Position numbers and translations under genes: made by a program. A DNA stretch of 64,000 nt from contig NC_009901.1 in assembly GCF_000018285.1 (NCBI RefSeq), positions 3,409,001 to 3,473,000 on the forward strand, in the 5' to 3' direction. Shown in pieces: positions 37,871 through 46,909 of this stretch (position 1 is the stretch's first letter; the number at the start of each line of letters is the position of its first letter). The stretch comes from Shewanella pealeana ATCC 700345. Lineage in GTDB: Bacteria; Pseudomonadota; Gammaproteobacteria; Enterobacterales; Shewanellaceae. The notes beneath the pieces were generated by a model. The model had not been told where the DNA came from and ran no database searches. It saw only the letters and a program-made list of their open reading frames with translations.

Positions 37871-38182
37871 ATGTCTAACGCAGTCTCATCATTAATGCAA
37901 ACTCAGCTCGGCAAATATCTGTTTGTTTTAGCAATCCCATTACTGCAATTTATCGGTCCCAACTTTCTGATTGGCGTTGTACGTGTCGACCATGAAGGCG
38001 TAGGTACAGGTCTACTGTTTATCTTTAAATGCTTAATTTGGGTAGGCGGACTGGTGATTGGCAGCTTAGTGTTTTCCAAGCTTTATTATAAAAGCATCCG
38101 TTACGGTTTATGGGCAAACGCTCCGCTAGCTATTTGGATCCTTTACCTGTTATCACAAAACCTACCCTACATATTATCTTAA
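37871..38182 (+). CDS. Hypothetical small membrane protein
   Basis: A 103-residue protein with three predicted membrane segments (YLFVLAIPLLQFIGPNFLIG, LFIFKCLIWVGGLVIGSLVF and LAIWILYLLSQNL). AAGG lies upstream of the ATG. No family is recognised. It is 46 bases upstream of another membrane protein gene, probably one transcript. Confidence 0.6.
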   Translation: MSNAVSSLMQTQLGKYLFVLAIPLLQFIGPNFLIGVVRVDHEGVGTGLLFIFKCLIWVGGLVIGSLVFSKLYYKSIRYGLWANAPLAIWILYLLSQNLPYILS

Positions 38183-38228
38183 ATCATAAAGTTAACGTTT
38201 ATCGTCACCGAAAACGCTAAGGAACGGC

Positions 38229-38912
38229 ATGACTAATATCTTCGCGCCAAAAACCACCAGAACGCAAAAAGTGCTGGGGTATTTTTTTATGTTGCTACTG
38301 GCGCTCATGATGATTGCCGTATTTAGCAACACTTTGGTTAACGACGAGATTTATGAACCACTCAGTCTATTTGCCGCAGTGCTGTCTGTAGTTTTGCTTG
38401 TTGCTATGTTTTGGGGGTTAAAGCAGAAGAATTCATGGCTGAGAGTCAATCTTGATAATCAGCCTCGTAGCCCTGTAAAGGTGATCTTATCTGTCACTAT
38501 CGGCATTCCCATTCTATTGCACTTTTCATTAGCTAAAGGGTTACCTGTACTACTGCATATCCTGCTCGCCGATAAAGCCATCATGATTGCCACCATAGAC
38601 GATAAACGCTTTGGCTATTACAGCCGCACCTGCGATGGTGGTCTATACCTTGGAGGTTATAGTTTCTGGGGCAACGACTACATCTGCGGCATTAAAAAAG
38701 AGGATTGGGATAGTTATCAATCGGGAGACAAACTCGCGCTATATGGTGATAAATCAATACTGGGGTTCACCTACCAAAAATACACCCTGCTCACCGATGA
38801 ATTATTGCAACAGATGATTGCACAATCAGCCGCCTTAAAAGCAGAAGCTATCACAGGCAAAAAACCTATGAGCCTTGAACAGGCACGAAAATTTATTTCT
38901 CAAGGTCAATAA
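38229..38912 (+). CDS. Hypothetical membrane protein
   Basis: A 227-residue protein with three hydrophobic segments in the first ~120 residues and a soluble C-terminal part containing two Cys (about residues 139 and 153) in YYSRTCDGGLYLGGY and NDYICGIKKED. AAGGA lies 5 bases before the ATG. No family is recognised; the pairing with the preceding gene suggests a joint role in the membrane. Confidence 0.6.
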   Translation: MTNIFAPKTTRTQKVLGYFFMLLLALMMIAVFSNTLVNDEIYEPLSLFAAVLSVVLLVAMFWGLKQKNSWLRVNLDNQPRSPVKVILSVTIGIPILLHFSLAKGLPVLLHILLADKAIMIATIDDKRFGYYSRTCDGGLYLGGYSFWGNDYICGIKKEDWDSYQSGDKLALYGDKSILGFTYQKYTLLTDELLQQMIAQSAALKAEAITGKKPMSLEQARKFISQGQ

Positions 38913-39031
38913 AAACAATCAACCCAACATGAGTGGTTGGGCTGACTCTAAACACACTTAGAAGCAGCCTTAAAGCTCCTTTTATAAAGTCTAATAGCTC
39001 TTAAGATATAATTTCATTTGCGATTGTTTAT

Positions 39032-40135
39032 CTATCGGTTACTAAGAAACAGTTGCGCCAATTCCGGATCGGCCAATACCGCTTTAAGTGCGGAGTTATC
39101 CCCTCTCATCAAGTCTTGCATCATCCCAAGGCGCAGATCATTGGGCAGCAAGGGCATTTTTAAAAATGCTTGAATATTAACTAGCTGCTTCTTATTAGGT
39201 TTAAGCTTATTCACTTTAAGATAATGATATAAGCGTGTACACAGGGTCGCCAATATATCGATCCTGGGTATTGCTCCACCAGCGGTCTTCTCAATCTTAG
39301 GCGCGATAGTCTTAGCAAAATCATCGGCGTTCACTATGGCTTCTGGCGACACTAGCTTACTGAGGTTCTGCTCCACAAAGGCAATAAAGGCATTACAGGT
39401 AGTATCATCGAGGCAAGAGTGAGCCAAAATGTTTACTAGGGGCAACTCAGCCTTAAGATCGTTAATGTTAGCGATACTATTGAAAAACTGCACTAAAGAG
39501 CGCGGCGTGGTGCGCTCGCCATCGACTAACTCAGGGTAAGTCAGCACAAAATCGATGCCACGAGGGTCAATTCCCGCCCCTTCGGCCCACAAGGCCCAGA
39601 CCTTTGCATCAAATTCCATGGTGATATGCATCATACGAGTCAGCATGGCATCATCCATCGGCGTCACCGAATAGTCGCCGCCATCAGGGTTTGCCGTCAG
39701 TACGATATGCCAATCAAGCGGTAGCTTCCAGCTCACAAGCTCATGGTTTTGTAGTAGCTGCATGATGCCGCATAAAATTCGCTCATCGGCGCGGTTAACA
39801 TCATCGATAAGCAAGATCCCGGGGCCGGGCTCAGTCGGTACCCAGTGGGGCGGCGCAAAACGAGTGACATAATACCCCTCTTCATCTTGCGTAATCTTTG
39901 GCATCCCCAGCAGATCGCCCATCTCTTCAAACTGCGCCGGTGCAATGGCTCGCCACTGCATGCCTCGATCTTTGGCTATCTGCTCTACAAGCTGGGTTTT
40001 GCCAATGCCATGACGGCCCCAGATGCAAACAGGGGTAATATGCTGGGTATCATTGCTTAGTAGGTGTTCGATAAAGGGGCGCACTTCTTGTGCTTGGCAG
40101 CTTAGGCCGTAGTACTGATATTGAGCTGTATTCAT
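39032..40135 (-). CDS. MoxR-type AAA+ ATPase
   Basis: A 367-residue AAA+ ATPase. Walker A GRHGIGKT (40-47), Walker B GILLIDDVNRAD (about 106-117), sensor 1 LTANPDGG and a conserved Arg in DDAMLTRMMH are all present. Such ATPases act as chaperone-like remodellers paired with VWA proteins. The gene follows, 8 bases downstream, a VWA/metallopeptidase gene, which is the usual partner, and the pair is divergent from two LRR-BRCT genes. It probably uses ATP to control assembly of the VWA partner; the target is unknown. Confidence 0.88.
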   Translation of the reverse strand: MNTAQYQYYGLSCQAQEVRPFIEHLLSNDTQHITPVCIWGRHGIGKTQLVEQIAKDRGMQWRAIAPAQFEEMGDLLGMPKITQDEEGYYVTRFAPPHWVPTEPGPGILLIDDVNRADERILCGIMQLLQNHELVSWKLPLDWHIVLTANPDGGDYSVTPMDDAMLTRMMHITMEFDAKVWALWAEGAGIDPRGIDFVLTYPELVDGERTTPRSLVQFFNSIANINDLKAELPLVNILAHSCLDDTTCNAFIAFVEQNLSKLVSPEAIVNADDFAKTIAPKIEKTAGGAIPRIDILATLCTRLYHYLKVNKLKPNKKQLVNIQAFLKMPLLPNDLRLGMMQDLMRGDNSALKAVLADPELAQLFLSNR

Positions 40136-40143
40136 AAGTTAAC

Positions 40144-41442
40144 CTAATGCTTGCTTACCTTAGATGTAGATATGGACATGGGAATGACACGGCCAGATTG
40201 TTTTAGATGTTCAAAGGCCTGTTTGTCGCGATCACCTAAAAATGACTCACTGTGAATAAGCCAAAGTAACGGCTTACGGGGTAAGGTTGTCGGGGCTAGA
40301 GCCTCGCCATCGGTAAAATAAATGGTGCCATCAAATCTTTGCTGATTTGCCAATAAAATAGGCTCATCGAAACTGGTACCGCCACGGCCAGTTATCTTAT
40401 CAGGCGCTATCCCGCGGTACTGATATTGGCGTTTTAACTCGGTATCACACTCAGCAATGGTGATCTCGCAGCCTGCGCGCCAGATATGGTGCACCTCTTC
40501 AAAAAATAGCTGCAACTGCTCATCATCGACGCTTGCTGATGTATCGATGGCTATCAACAGCCTTTGGTGTTGCTGGATTTTAATCCCAGGCGTAGTGCCA
40601 TAACGTTTAGAGGGGCGTCTTAGGGTGTTTTTTACTGACGTGCGGCGGCTCGATGATGCGAACAATCTCAGTGCCCGCCGCCAATTAAGCACAGGGTTGC
40701 GAGCCTGGCGAACTTGCTCCAACATCGCCACTATCGCAGCCGGTAGATTACCGATGCCATTGCTCATCTCAGTGCGTTGGGCGGCAGTGTCTAACTTGCC
40801 TGCCAATTGTTGCTCAATCAATCCGTTCTGCGCCTGTGTTTGCTTGCCAAAATACCCCCACGATTGATGCCGACTCAGCTCTAGTTGATTCGATGACCCC
40901 CCTGAGTTATCCAATGGCAGAGCTGCTAAACTCTGATCCACTAAGCCTTGAGCCGCTAATCCTTGAGCCGCTATACCTTGTACCATTAGCGCCTGATAGT
41001 AATAATTCAGTTCACGCAGAGGCTCGAGCCTTGGCAGATTGTGCGCCTGACGATATTGATTGACGCCATCGAGGGTGATTGCGTTCGGTAACAGCTGCTG
41101 CGGAGACAGATATTGATTCACTACCAAGTCGGCCGCCAGATCAAATCTGCGTTTATCTACATAGCAATTACGCTGAAAAATATGCCCTAGCACTAAGTGA
41201 AGCGCCTCATGTTTAAGCGCCCCCACCTGCTGCTGTAGGCTTAAGGCCTGCCAACGTTGTGAATGGCAAACTAAAGCGACATCACTGGCGCCATGCAAGA
41301 CGATTTCTAAGACTGGCTCAAGAACTGACGCATTTGTGTCGCCTTTACTCATCAACTGCTTTTGCAAACTGGCAAGATAGTGGCCGTAAAAAGGTTCGCT
41401 AAGCATCAGGGTAACGCCTGCTTTAGACAGTGACGACTTCAA
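40144..41442 (-). CDS. Metallopeptidase-like and VWA domain protein (DUF2201 type)
   Basis: A 432-residue protein with two parts. The N-terminal part has HEALHLVLGH (His78, Glu79, His82), a zinc-protease-like HEXXH, followed by DLAADLVVNQYL; this is the DUF2201 N-terminal arrangement. The C-terminal VWA-like part has the metal-site motif DTSAS (DxSxS), with GRGGTSFDEPI supplying the second loop Thr. A Gln/Ala/Leu-rich linker (about 150-215) joins them. It is the predicted partner of the MoxR ATPase. No signal peptide, so it acts in the cytoplasm. Confidence 0.85.
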   Translation of the reverse strand: MKSSLSKAGVTLMLSEPFYGHYLASLQKQLMSKGDTNASVLEPVLEIVLHGASDVALVCHSQRWQALSLQQQVGALKHEALHLVLGHIFQRNCYVDKRRFDLAADLVVNQYLSPQQLLPNAITLDGVNQYRQAHNLPRLEPLRELNYYYQALMVQGIAAQGLAAQGLVDQSLAALPLDNSGGSSNQLELSRHQSWGYFGKQTQAQNGLIEQQLAGKLDTAAQRTEMSNGIGNLPAAIVAMLEQVRQARNPVLNWRRALRLFASSSRRTSVKNTLRRPSKRYGTTPGIKIQQHQRLLIAIDTSASVDDEQLQLFFEEVHHIWRAGCEITIAECDTELKRQYQYRGIAPDKITGRGGTSFDEPILLANQQRFDGTIYFTDGEALAPTTLPRKPLLWLIHSESFLGDRDKQAFEHLKQSGRVIPMSISTSKVSKH

Positions 41443-41530
41443 AGTTTTGCCTTATAACCATATTATTTTCAAGGGATTATCCATATAATTTCCCGCCCGT
41501 CAATTGGCGAGAGTCAGCATTAACTTTGTA

Positions 41531-41626
41531 TTAGCACTTGTATTAGAACTTGTATTAGCACTTGTATTAGTTCTTGTACTGGCACCTGTATTAGTTCTTG
41601 TACTGGCACTTGTATTAGTTCTTGTA
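41531..41626. repeat. 12-bp tandem repeat between divergent MoxR/VWA and LRR-BRCT genes
   Basis: Eight imperfect 12-bp units of the form TTAGNNCTTGTA (variants CTGGCACTTGTA and CTGGCACCTGTA) without gaps. It lies about 165 bases before the LRR-BRCT start and 90 bases before the VWA start. An open frame crosses it and would encode a Val/Leu-only stretch, but this is not supported by the paralogue downstream. Confidence 0.9.
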
Positions 41627-41791
41627 TTCGTTGTCGCAATAAGGAGCATCCATGGGCAGATCCCATCGCTTTCATTTTGTCACTGTAAACTCAGCAAAAC
41701 TTATCCTAATACCGACGACTTCGAAATTGATCCCGATGAAGATTTTCAACCCCGAGCTAAATATAAGAGTAATAAATATAAGAGTAATAAG

Positions 41792-43894
41792 ATGAGTTTC
41801 AACAGCACCCTGTACCTTAAAGATAACGACCTGCCGCTGGACAGCGTTATTAAGCCAAAGGTAACCAAGCTCCACTATCAACTGACTCGTAACCATCCCG
41901 AGTGGTCTGAATTGGCACGGGCGTTTCCTAATCTAATTGACTTAGAGATTTCTCATTCAGGCAATGTTCCCAGCCGAGTACCAGATGCTGCGTTATTTAG
42001 CAGCTTTGATAAACTGGAGTGCCTGCGTGGTTTGGGTCTGCAGCTGTTTCCTAAGAGCAGACACTCGGAACAAGCTGCAACATTAAGCCACTTAATCTTA
42101 ATCAACTCAGACGGTGAAACGCTGCCACCTTGGTTAAAATCGATAAAAAACATCAGTGGATTAACCCTCGTTAGGCCCAGCATGGCGTCCCTTGACGAGC
42201 TTAGTGAATTGCCTTTTCTGTCTAACATAAAGCTCGAGCTGCATCATTACGACCATCCCAATGACTTGCCTATTCCAAGCTTCGCGTGTTTGCTTAAGGC
42301 CCCAGCCCTACGCCAACTTGAGATAGAACTTAGCCCACAAGCTCAAGATACGGCCTATCTGGCCCCTCTAGCCTGCTTAGTCGATTTACCTCAGCACATA
42401 GAGCTAAAACTTAATGTTTATAGTCGTGTCGCTCGCAGTGATGAACTGAACAAGCTACTGGGAATTTTGCAAAATGCAGAACTGACTGGCGAACAACGAC
42501 GTCACTACTGGCTGCTATTGTTGGCAACGCCTAAACCCAAAAACTTACAATCTGAAAAACTGGATGCGCGCTTTCACCTGACCTTTATGGAAGCCAAGTT
42601 CAATCCAGTAAAAGTATTAGCACAAGCTTGGCTGCGCAGCCGTGCTCAAGTGGATGCCCAGCGCAGCCCATTGGGTCCTGATTGTGTGTTGTTCATCTGC
42701 GGAAAAAGCGGTTTTAAGGCGACAGAACTCAAAGAAAAAGCGGCCGAGCTTGGATTTAGCCTCAGTAAGACGCTCGATAGCAAGGTGACCCATATTGTTT
42801 TAGGCAGTAATCCAAAGCTGACCGCCGCCATCGATGTTGACCAGCACTTGATTATTGACGATACGGTGCTCAGCCAATGGTTCAGCGCCGATGCTCCTAA
42901 GTTTTTGCAACAGACAAGCGCCGCGCCGATGCTGGACAATGTGCTGGATATGCTGCGCTCACCGGATGAAACCAGTCACCTAGTCGCGATCACTATGCTT
43001 GAGCAAGGCGGCATTACATCTGAGATGCAGTTGCCGCTATTTTTAATTCTTAAAACCACCGATAACAAGGCTCTGCGTAAGCAAATTCAGACGTTACTTG
43101 CGGGTCTCGGCGACAATCTGTTCCAACTGGCGGTGCAAGATAGGGTGACATTTGATGGCAAGATGCGCGGATTGAATAAGCATGGTGACCCAATCGGTGA
43201 AGGCGCTGTCTACAAAAAACTCAAAGGCCTGAACAAGCGCTGGGGCAAAGCCCTATGTGACGAATTTTCATTGCTGTATTTCAACCGCTTCGGCGAAGGA
43301 TTATTGTGGCTTTTAAACCAAAAAGAAGAGCTAGCCCTCCGTCAACAAGCAATTCAAGCTCTGGTTGAGGGAGAGCGCCTTAACTGGCACAAAGGCTGCG
43401 GCTTTGAACGTATGTTGACACTGGGCGATGACGATCGTCGAGTTAACTGTCATCTATATCCAGACATCTATCTACGTAGTGATGAGCTGCACAATATCAA
43501 AGCCCCATTGCCTGTTGAACTACCCAGTAAAACGCGCATTACAGAGCTGGATTTGCATAACTGCTTACTCGGTGAGTTACCTGCCAATATCATGCACTAT
43601 GTAGACGTCACTGTGCTCAATTTGCACTTCAACCATCTAAGTTCGCTGCCAGCAACATTAGCCACTCTGAGTAACATTGAAGACTTGGATCTCTCCTATA
43701 ACCATTTCGATGAGTTTCCGGCCGTGCTGTTTAAGCTAACGAATCTGAAACGGCTCGATCTGCGCCGCGCTCGCCAACCCACTGGGCGTATATTTAACCA
43801 CCACTATGACACAAGCCAAGGTTATCAGCCCATTAGTGCACCAAAAGCTTTTCGCGATGCCTTGCCTGACTGTGAAATCCTTGAAGACCTTTAA
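41792..43894 (+). CDS. LRR-BRCT-LRR protein, first paralogue
   Basis: About 700 residues. The N-terminal arm (about 25-215) has leucine-rich repeat-like units, a BRCT domain follows at about 298-385 (VLFICGKSGF, ELGFSLSKTLDSKVTHIVLGS, DDTVLSQWF), then a helical region of unknown type (about 390-580), then a canonical LRR block (ITELDLHNCLLGELP, VLNLHFNHLSSLPATL, DLDLSYNHFDEFP, about 582-665). I use ATG 41792 because ATAAGAG lies upstream, as before the paralogue, and because the alignment with it begins here; an ATG at 41504 would add a repeat-encoded leader. It is divergent from the MoxR-VWA pair and probably its client or sensor. Confidence 0.8.
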   Translation: MSFNSTLYLKDNDLPLDSVIKPKVTKLHYQLTRNHPEWSELARAFPNLIDLEISHSGNVPSRVPDAALFSSFDKLECLRGLGLQLFPKSRHSEQAATLSHLILINSDGETLPPWLKSIKNISGLTLVRPSMASLDELSELPFLSNIKLELHHYDHPNDLPIPSFACLLKAPALRQLEIELSPQAQDTAYLAPLACLVDLPQHIELKLNVYSRVARSDELNKLLGILQNAELTGEQRRHYWLLLLATPKPKNLQSEKLDARFHLTFMEAKFNPVKVLAQAWLRSRAQVDAQRSPLGPDCVLFICGKSGFKATELKEKAAELGFSLSKTLDSKVTHIVLGSNPKLTAAIDVDQHLIIDDTVLSQWFSADAPKFLQQTSAAPMLDNVLDMLRSPDETSHLVAITMLEQGGITSEMQLPLFLILKTTDNKALRKQIQTLLAGLGDNLFQLAVQDRVTFDGKMRGLNKHGDPIGEGAVYKKLKGLNKRWGKALCDEFSLLYFNRFGEGLLWLLNQKEELALRQQAIQALVEGERLNWHKGCGFERMLTLGDDDRRVNCHLYPDIYLRSDELHNIKAPLPVELPSKTRITELDLHNCLLGELPANIMHYVDVTVLNLHFNHLSSLPATLATLSNIEDLDLSYNHFDEFPAVLFKLTNLKRLDLRRARQPTGRIFNHHYDTSQGYQPISAPKAFRDALPDCEILEDL

Positions 43895-43937
43895 TAGCGA
43901 TAGCGCAGCAATAGAATTTGAATATAAGAGCAATAAC

Positions 43938-46424
43938 ATGAACAAGCAAAAAACGTTTCGCTTAGAAGATAAACACCTGCCACTGGATAATAGCGTTCAT
44001 GCTGAAGTGACCGATCTTTTTTATGATTTAAATTACAGCCATCCGGATTGGGCGGAATTAGCGCACAAATTCCCGAATTTAACGAGGCTCGACCTCAATT
44101 ATTATGGCCGTAAAGAACCCAATCGTATTCCTGATGCGCAGCTATTTATCAACTTCCCAAAATTAAAATGCTTAGACGCTGTAGCGCAGCCGCTGGTGTT
44201 AACGCCAGAGCAAGCGCCTTTTCTGCAACATTTAGAAGAGGTGAATAATGTATTGATCACCGATGCCATCAGCTTTGCAGTGTTAACTGGTTTGCCTGCC
44301 ATCAAATCTTTAGACGTGCGCTTGGGTGGCAGCGCCGTAGATCTGACAGCTGCGGGAAAGTCCTTACAAAAAATAAGAATGGTTCTGATGGTGGCTGACT
44401 GTGTACAGCTGGATATGAGCCAAAGCGATAAGCTAACGCACTTTAGCCTTATAATGTCTGACTGCTGCGCTGCTACCCGATTATCACTACCTGCTTCCGT
44501 CATTGTGTTGGATATAGTAGAAACCGCTGAGCTAAGCCTAGCGTCTGAGCTGCCAAATCTCGTCCATGCCAAGTTGAGCCCTTGCCTGCCTGAAGTGCTA
44601 AAGCATAGTAAGCAGCTTGAGTACCTTGAAGTGTGCCACTTTAGCGCAAGCTCACTACCTCAGTGGCTACAAGAGCTGCCCAAGCTGAGTCATCTGTCGC
44701 TGTTAAATCCAGAACTCACTGAACTGGGTGATATGGGCGGACTGAGCGCGTTAACAGAACTCAGTTTAAAACTACATCACTACTACTTCGATCAAGCGTA
44801 CACATTTAACGCGCCTAAGCTAACCGGACTGCTAAACGCACCAGCGCTAAATAAATTAAATGTGACCCTAAGTAAGCAAACGAAAGAGATCAGTAGCCTA
44901 AAAGCGCTTATTAGCTTACCTAAACGTATCGAGCTAAAACTTGATGTTTATAATCATATCGCTCGCAGTGATGAACTGAACAAGCTACAGGGAATTTTGC
45001 AAAATGCAGAGCTGACTGCTGAGCAAAGAGGGCACTACTGGCTCCTGCTGCTTGGCATAGATAAACCTAAAAAACTCCCAGCTGAAAAACTTGATGCCCG
45101 CTTCCATCTGACCTTTATGGAGGCTAAATACAGTCCGCTAAAATCCTTGGCGCAAGCTTGGCTGCGCAGCCGTGCTCAAGTGGATGCCGAGCGCAGCCCA
45201 TTGGGTACTGATAGTGTGTTGTTCATCTGCGGAAAAAGCGGTTTTAAGGCGGCAGAACTCAAAGAAAAAGCGGCCGAGCTTGGCTTTAGCCTCAGTAAGA
45301 AGCTCGATAGCAAGGTGACCCATATTCTACTAGGCAGTAATCCAAAGCAGACCGCCGCCATCGATGTTGACCAGCACTTGATTATTGACGATACGGTGCT
45401 CAGCCAATGGTTCAGCGCCGATGCTCCTAAGTTTTTGCAACAGACAAGCGCCGTGCCGATGCTGGACAATGTGCTGGATATGCTGCGCTCACCGGATGAA
45501 ACTAGTCATCTAGTCGCGGTCACTATGCTTGAGCAAGGCGGCATTACATCCGAGATGCAGTTGCCGCTATTTTTAATTCTTAAAACCACCGATAACAAGG
45601 CACTGCGTAAGCAAATTCAGACGTTACTTGCAGGTCTCGGCGACAATCTGTTCCAACTGGCGGTGCAAGATAGGGTGACATTTGATGGCAAGATGCGCGG
45701 ATTGAATAAGCATGGTGACCCAATCGGTGAAGGCGCTGTCTACAAAAAACTCAAAGGCCTGAACAAGCGCTGGGGCAAAGCCCTATGTGACGAATTTTCA
45801 TTACTGTATTTCAACCACTTCGGCGAGGGTTTATTGTGGCTGTTGAGTCAAAAAGAAGAGCTAGCTCTCCGACAACAAGCCATTGGTGCGCTAGTTGAAG
45901 GCGAACGCCTTAACTGGCACAAAGGCTGCGGCTTTGAGCGCATGTTGACACTAGGCGATGATGATCGTCGAGTTAAATGTCATCTATATCCAAACATCTA
46001 TCTACGTAGTGATGTGCTGCACAATATCAAAGCGCCATTGCCAATAAAACTACCCAGTAAAACACGCATTACAGAGCTGGATTTGCATAACTGCTTACTC
46101 GGTGAGTTACCCACGAGTTTTGTGCATTATGTCGATGTCACTAAGCTCAACTTACACTTCAATCATTTAAGTTCGCTGCCAGCAACATTAGCCACTCTGA
46201 GTAAAATAGAAGACTTAGATCTCTCCTATAACCATTTCGATGAATTTCCGGCCGTGCTGTTCAAGCTAACGAATCTGAAACGGCTCGATCTGCGCCGCGC
46301 TCGCCAACCCGCTAGAGGTGTATTTAACTGCCACTATGATGAAAACGAAGATTACCTGCCCATTCGCGCACCACAAGCATTTCGCGATGCCTTTCCAGAG
46401 TGCGAGATTTTAGAAGATGAATAA
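43938..46424 (+). CDS. LRR-BRCT-LRR protein, second paralogue
   Basis: About 828 residues, 43 bases after the first paralogue and with the same ATAAGAG-type ribosome region. The N-terminal arm (about 30-330) carries more leucine-rich units than the first and differs from it. From about residue 332 on (ELKLDVYNH onwards) the two are nearly identical, including the BRCT domain (about 427-515) and the C-terminal LRR block (about 710-790). Long stretches are nearly identical at DNA level, for example the block around 45405-45800 against 42870-43265. This fits a constant effector or scaffold half with a variable recognition arm. Confidence 0.8.
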   Translation: MNKQKTFRLEDKHLPLDNSVHAEVTDLFYDLNYSHPDWAELAHKFPNLTRLDLNYYGRKEPNRIPDAQLFINFPKLKCLDAVAQPLVLTPEQAPFLQHLEEVNNVLITDAISFAVLTGLPAIKSLDVRLGGSAVDLTAAGKSLQKIRMVLMVADCVQLDMSQSDKLTHFSLIMSDCCAATRLSLPASVIVLDIVETAELSLASELPNLVHAKLSPCLPEVLKHSKQLEYLEVCHFSASSLPQWLQELPKLSHLSLLNPELTELGDMGGLSALTELSLKLHHYYFDQAYTFNAPKLTGLLNAPALNKLNVTLSKQTKEISSLKALISLPKRIELKLDVYNHIARSDELNKLQGILQNAELTAEQRGHYWLLLLGIDKPKKLPAEKLDARFHLTFMEAKYSPLKSLAQAWLRSRAQVDAERSPLGTDSVLFICGKSGFKAAELKEKAAELGFSLSKKLDSKVTHILLGSNPKQTAAIDVDQHLIIDDTVLSQWFSADAPKFLQQTSAVPMLDNVLDMLRSPDETSHLVAVTMLEQGGITSEMQLPLFLILKTTDNKALRKQIQTLLAGLGDNLFQLAVQDRVTFDGKMRGLNKHGDPIGEGAVYKKLKGLNKRWGKALCDEFSLLYFNHFGEGLLWLLSQKEELALRQQAIGALVEGERLNWHKGCGFERMLTLGDDDRRVKCHLYPNIYLRSDVLHNIKAPLPIKLPSKTRITELDLHNCLLGELPTSFVHYVDVTKLNLHFNHLSSLPATLATLSKIEDLDLSYNHFDEFPAVLFKLTNLKRLDLRRARQPARGVFNCHYDENEDYLPIRAPQAFRDAFPECEILEDE

Positions 46425-46463
46425 ACGCAACGAATAGCAACTTAGGTTACAACAATAAACCGA

Positions 46464-46506
46464 TATGGTGGTTCTTCAATGAGATCACCATACTGGAATT
46501 TTTTAA
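46464..46506 (+). terminator. Possible terminator after the LRR-BRCT genes
   Basis: A 7-bp stem TATGGTG / CACCATA with a loop of 15 bases, followed by CTGGAATTTTTTAA. The loop is long, so this is a weak call. Confidence 0.4.
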
Positions 46507-46516
46507 TTCAAGAATA

Positions 46517-46864
46517 ATGAAGATATTTTGTGGTTATTGTATGAAAATAATGTTTGTAACTTTATTGGCGATATTTATCAGCGGTTGCTCTACGGTTGTT
46601 TCTAAAATTCCATCTAATAGCGCCATGGGTATTCCATACTCCGGCACTAAATATGCGTTGGTTAATACGTTCAATTGTAATTTACTTGTTTTAAAAGAGT
46701 CTCCACCATTACTCATACTTTCAATCCCTCTGTCTGTGGTAGACCTAGGCTGCTCAATGGTGGCCGATACGGTATTATTACCGATAGATTTATTACCTCT
46801 TGATAGTAATGAAAATCATAAACAAAAAAATAGTGTGTGTACCTTTCATCTTGATTGGCGTTAA
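46517..46864 (+). CDS. YceK/YidQ-type lipoprotein
   Basis: About 115 residues. A lipoprotein signal ends in FISGC. CSTVVSKIPSNSAMGIPYSGTKYA and LSIPLSVVDLGCSMVADTVLLPIDL match the small YceK/YidQ (DUF1375) envelope lipoproteins, with the second hydrophobic stretch typical of them. An internal ATG at 46541 is an equally possible start and gives a 16-residue signal. Function unknown; it leads a run of exported proteins. Confidence 0.75.
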   Translation: MKIFCGYCMKIMFVTLLAIFISGCSTVVSKIPSNSAMGIPYSGTKYALVNTFNCNLLVLKESPPLLILSIPLSVVDLGCSMVADTVLLPIDLLPLDSNENHKQKNSVCTFHLDWR

Positions 46865-46909
46865 CGACCGTTAACCATAATAACCAAGCCTAACTAATAA
46901 GAATAAATC

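Noticed and set aside
41504..41791. N-terminal extension of the first LRR-BRCT gene (Val/Leu-only leader)
   Set aside because: It is encoded by the 12-bp repeat, has no counterpart in the downstream paralogue, and the downstream ATG 41792 has the same ribosome region as that paralogue.
44102..44572. Antisense open frame of 156 codons inside the second LRR-BRCT gene
   Set aside because: It is the shadow of the sense frame, has no ribosome site or family features, and similar shadows occur in other long genes here.
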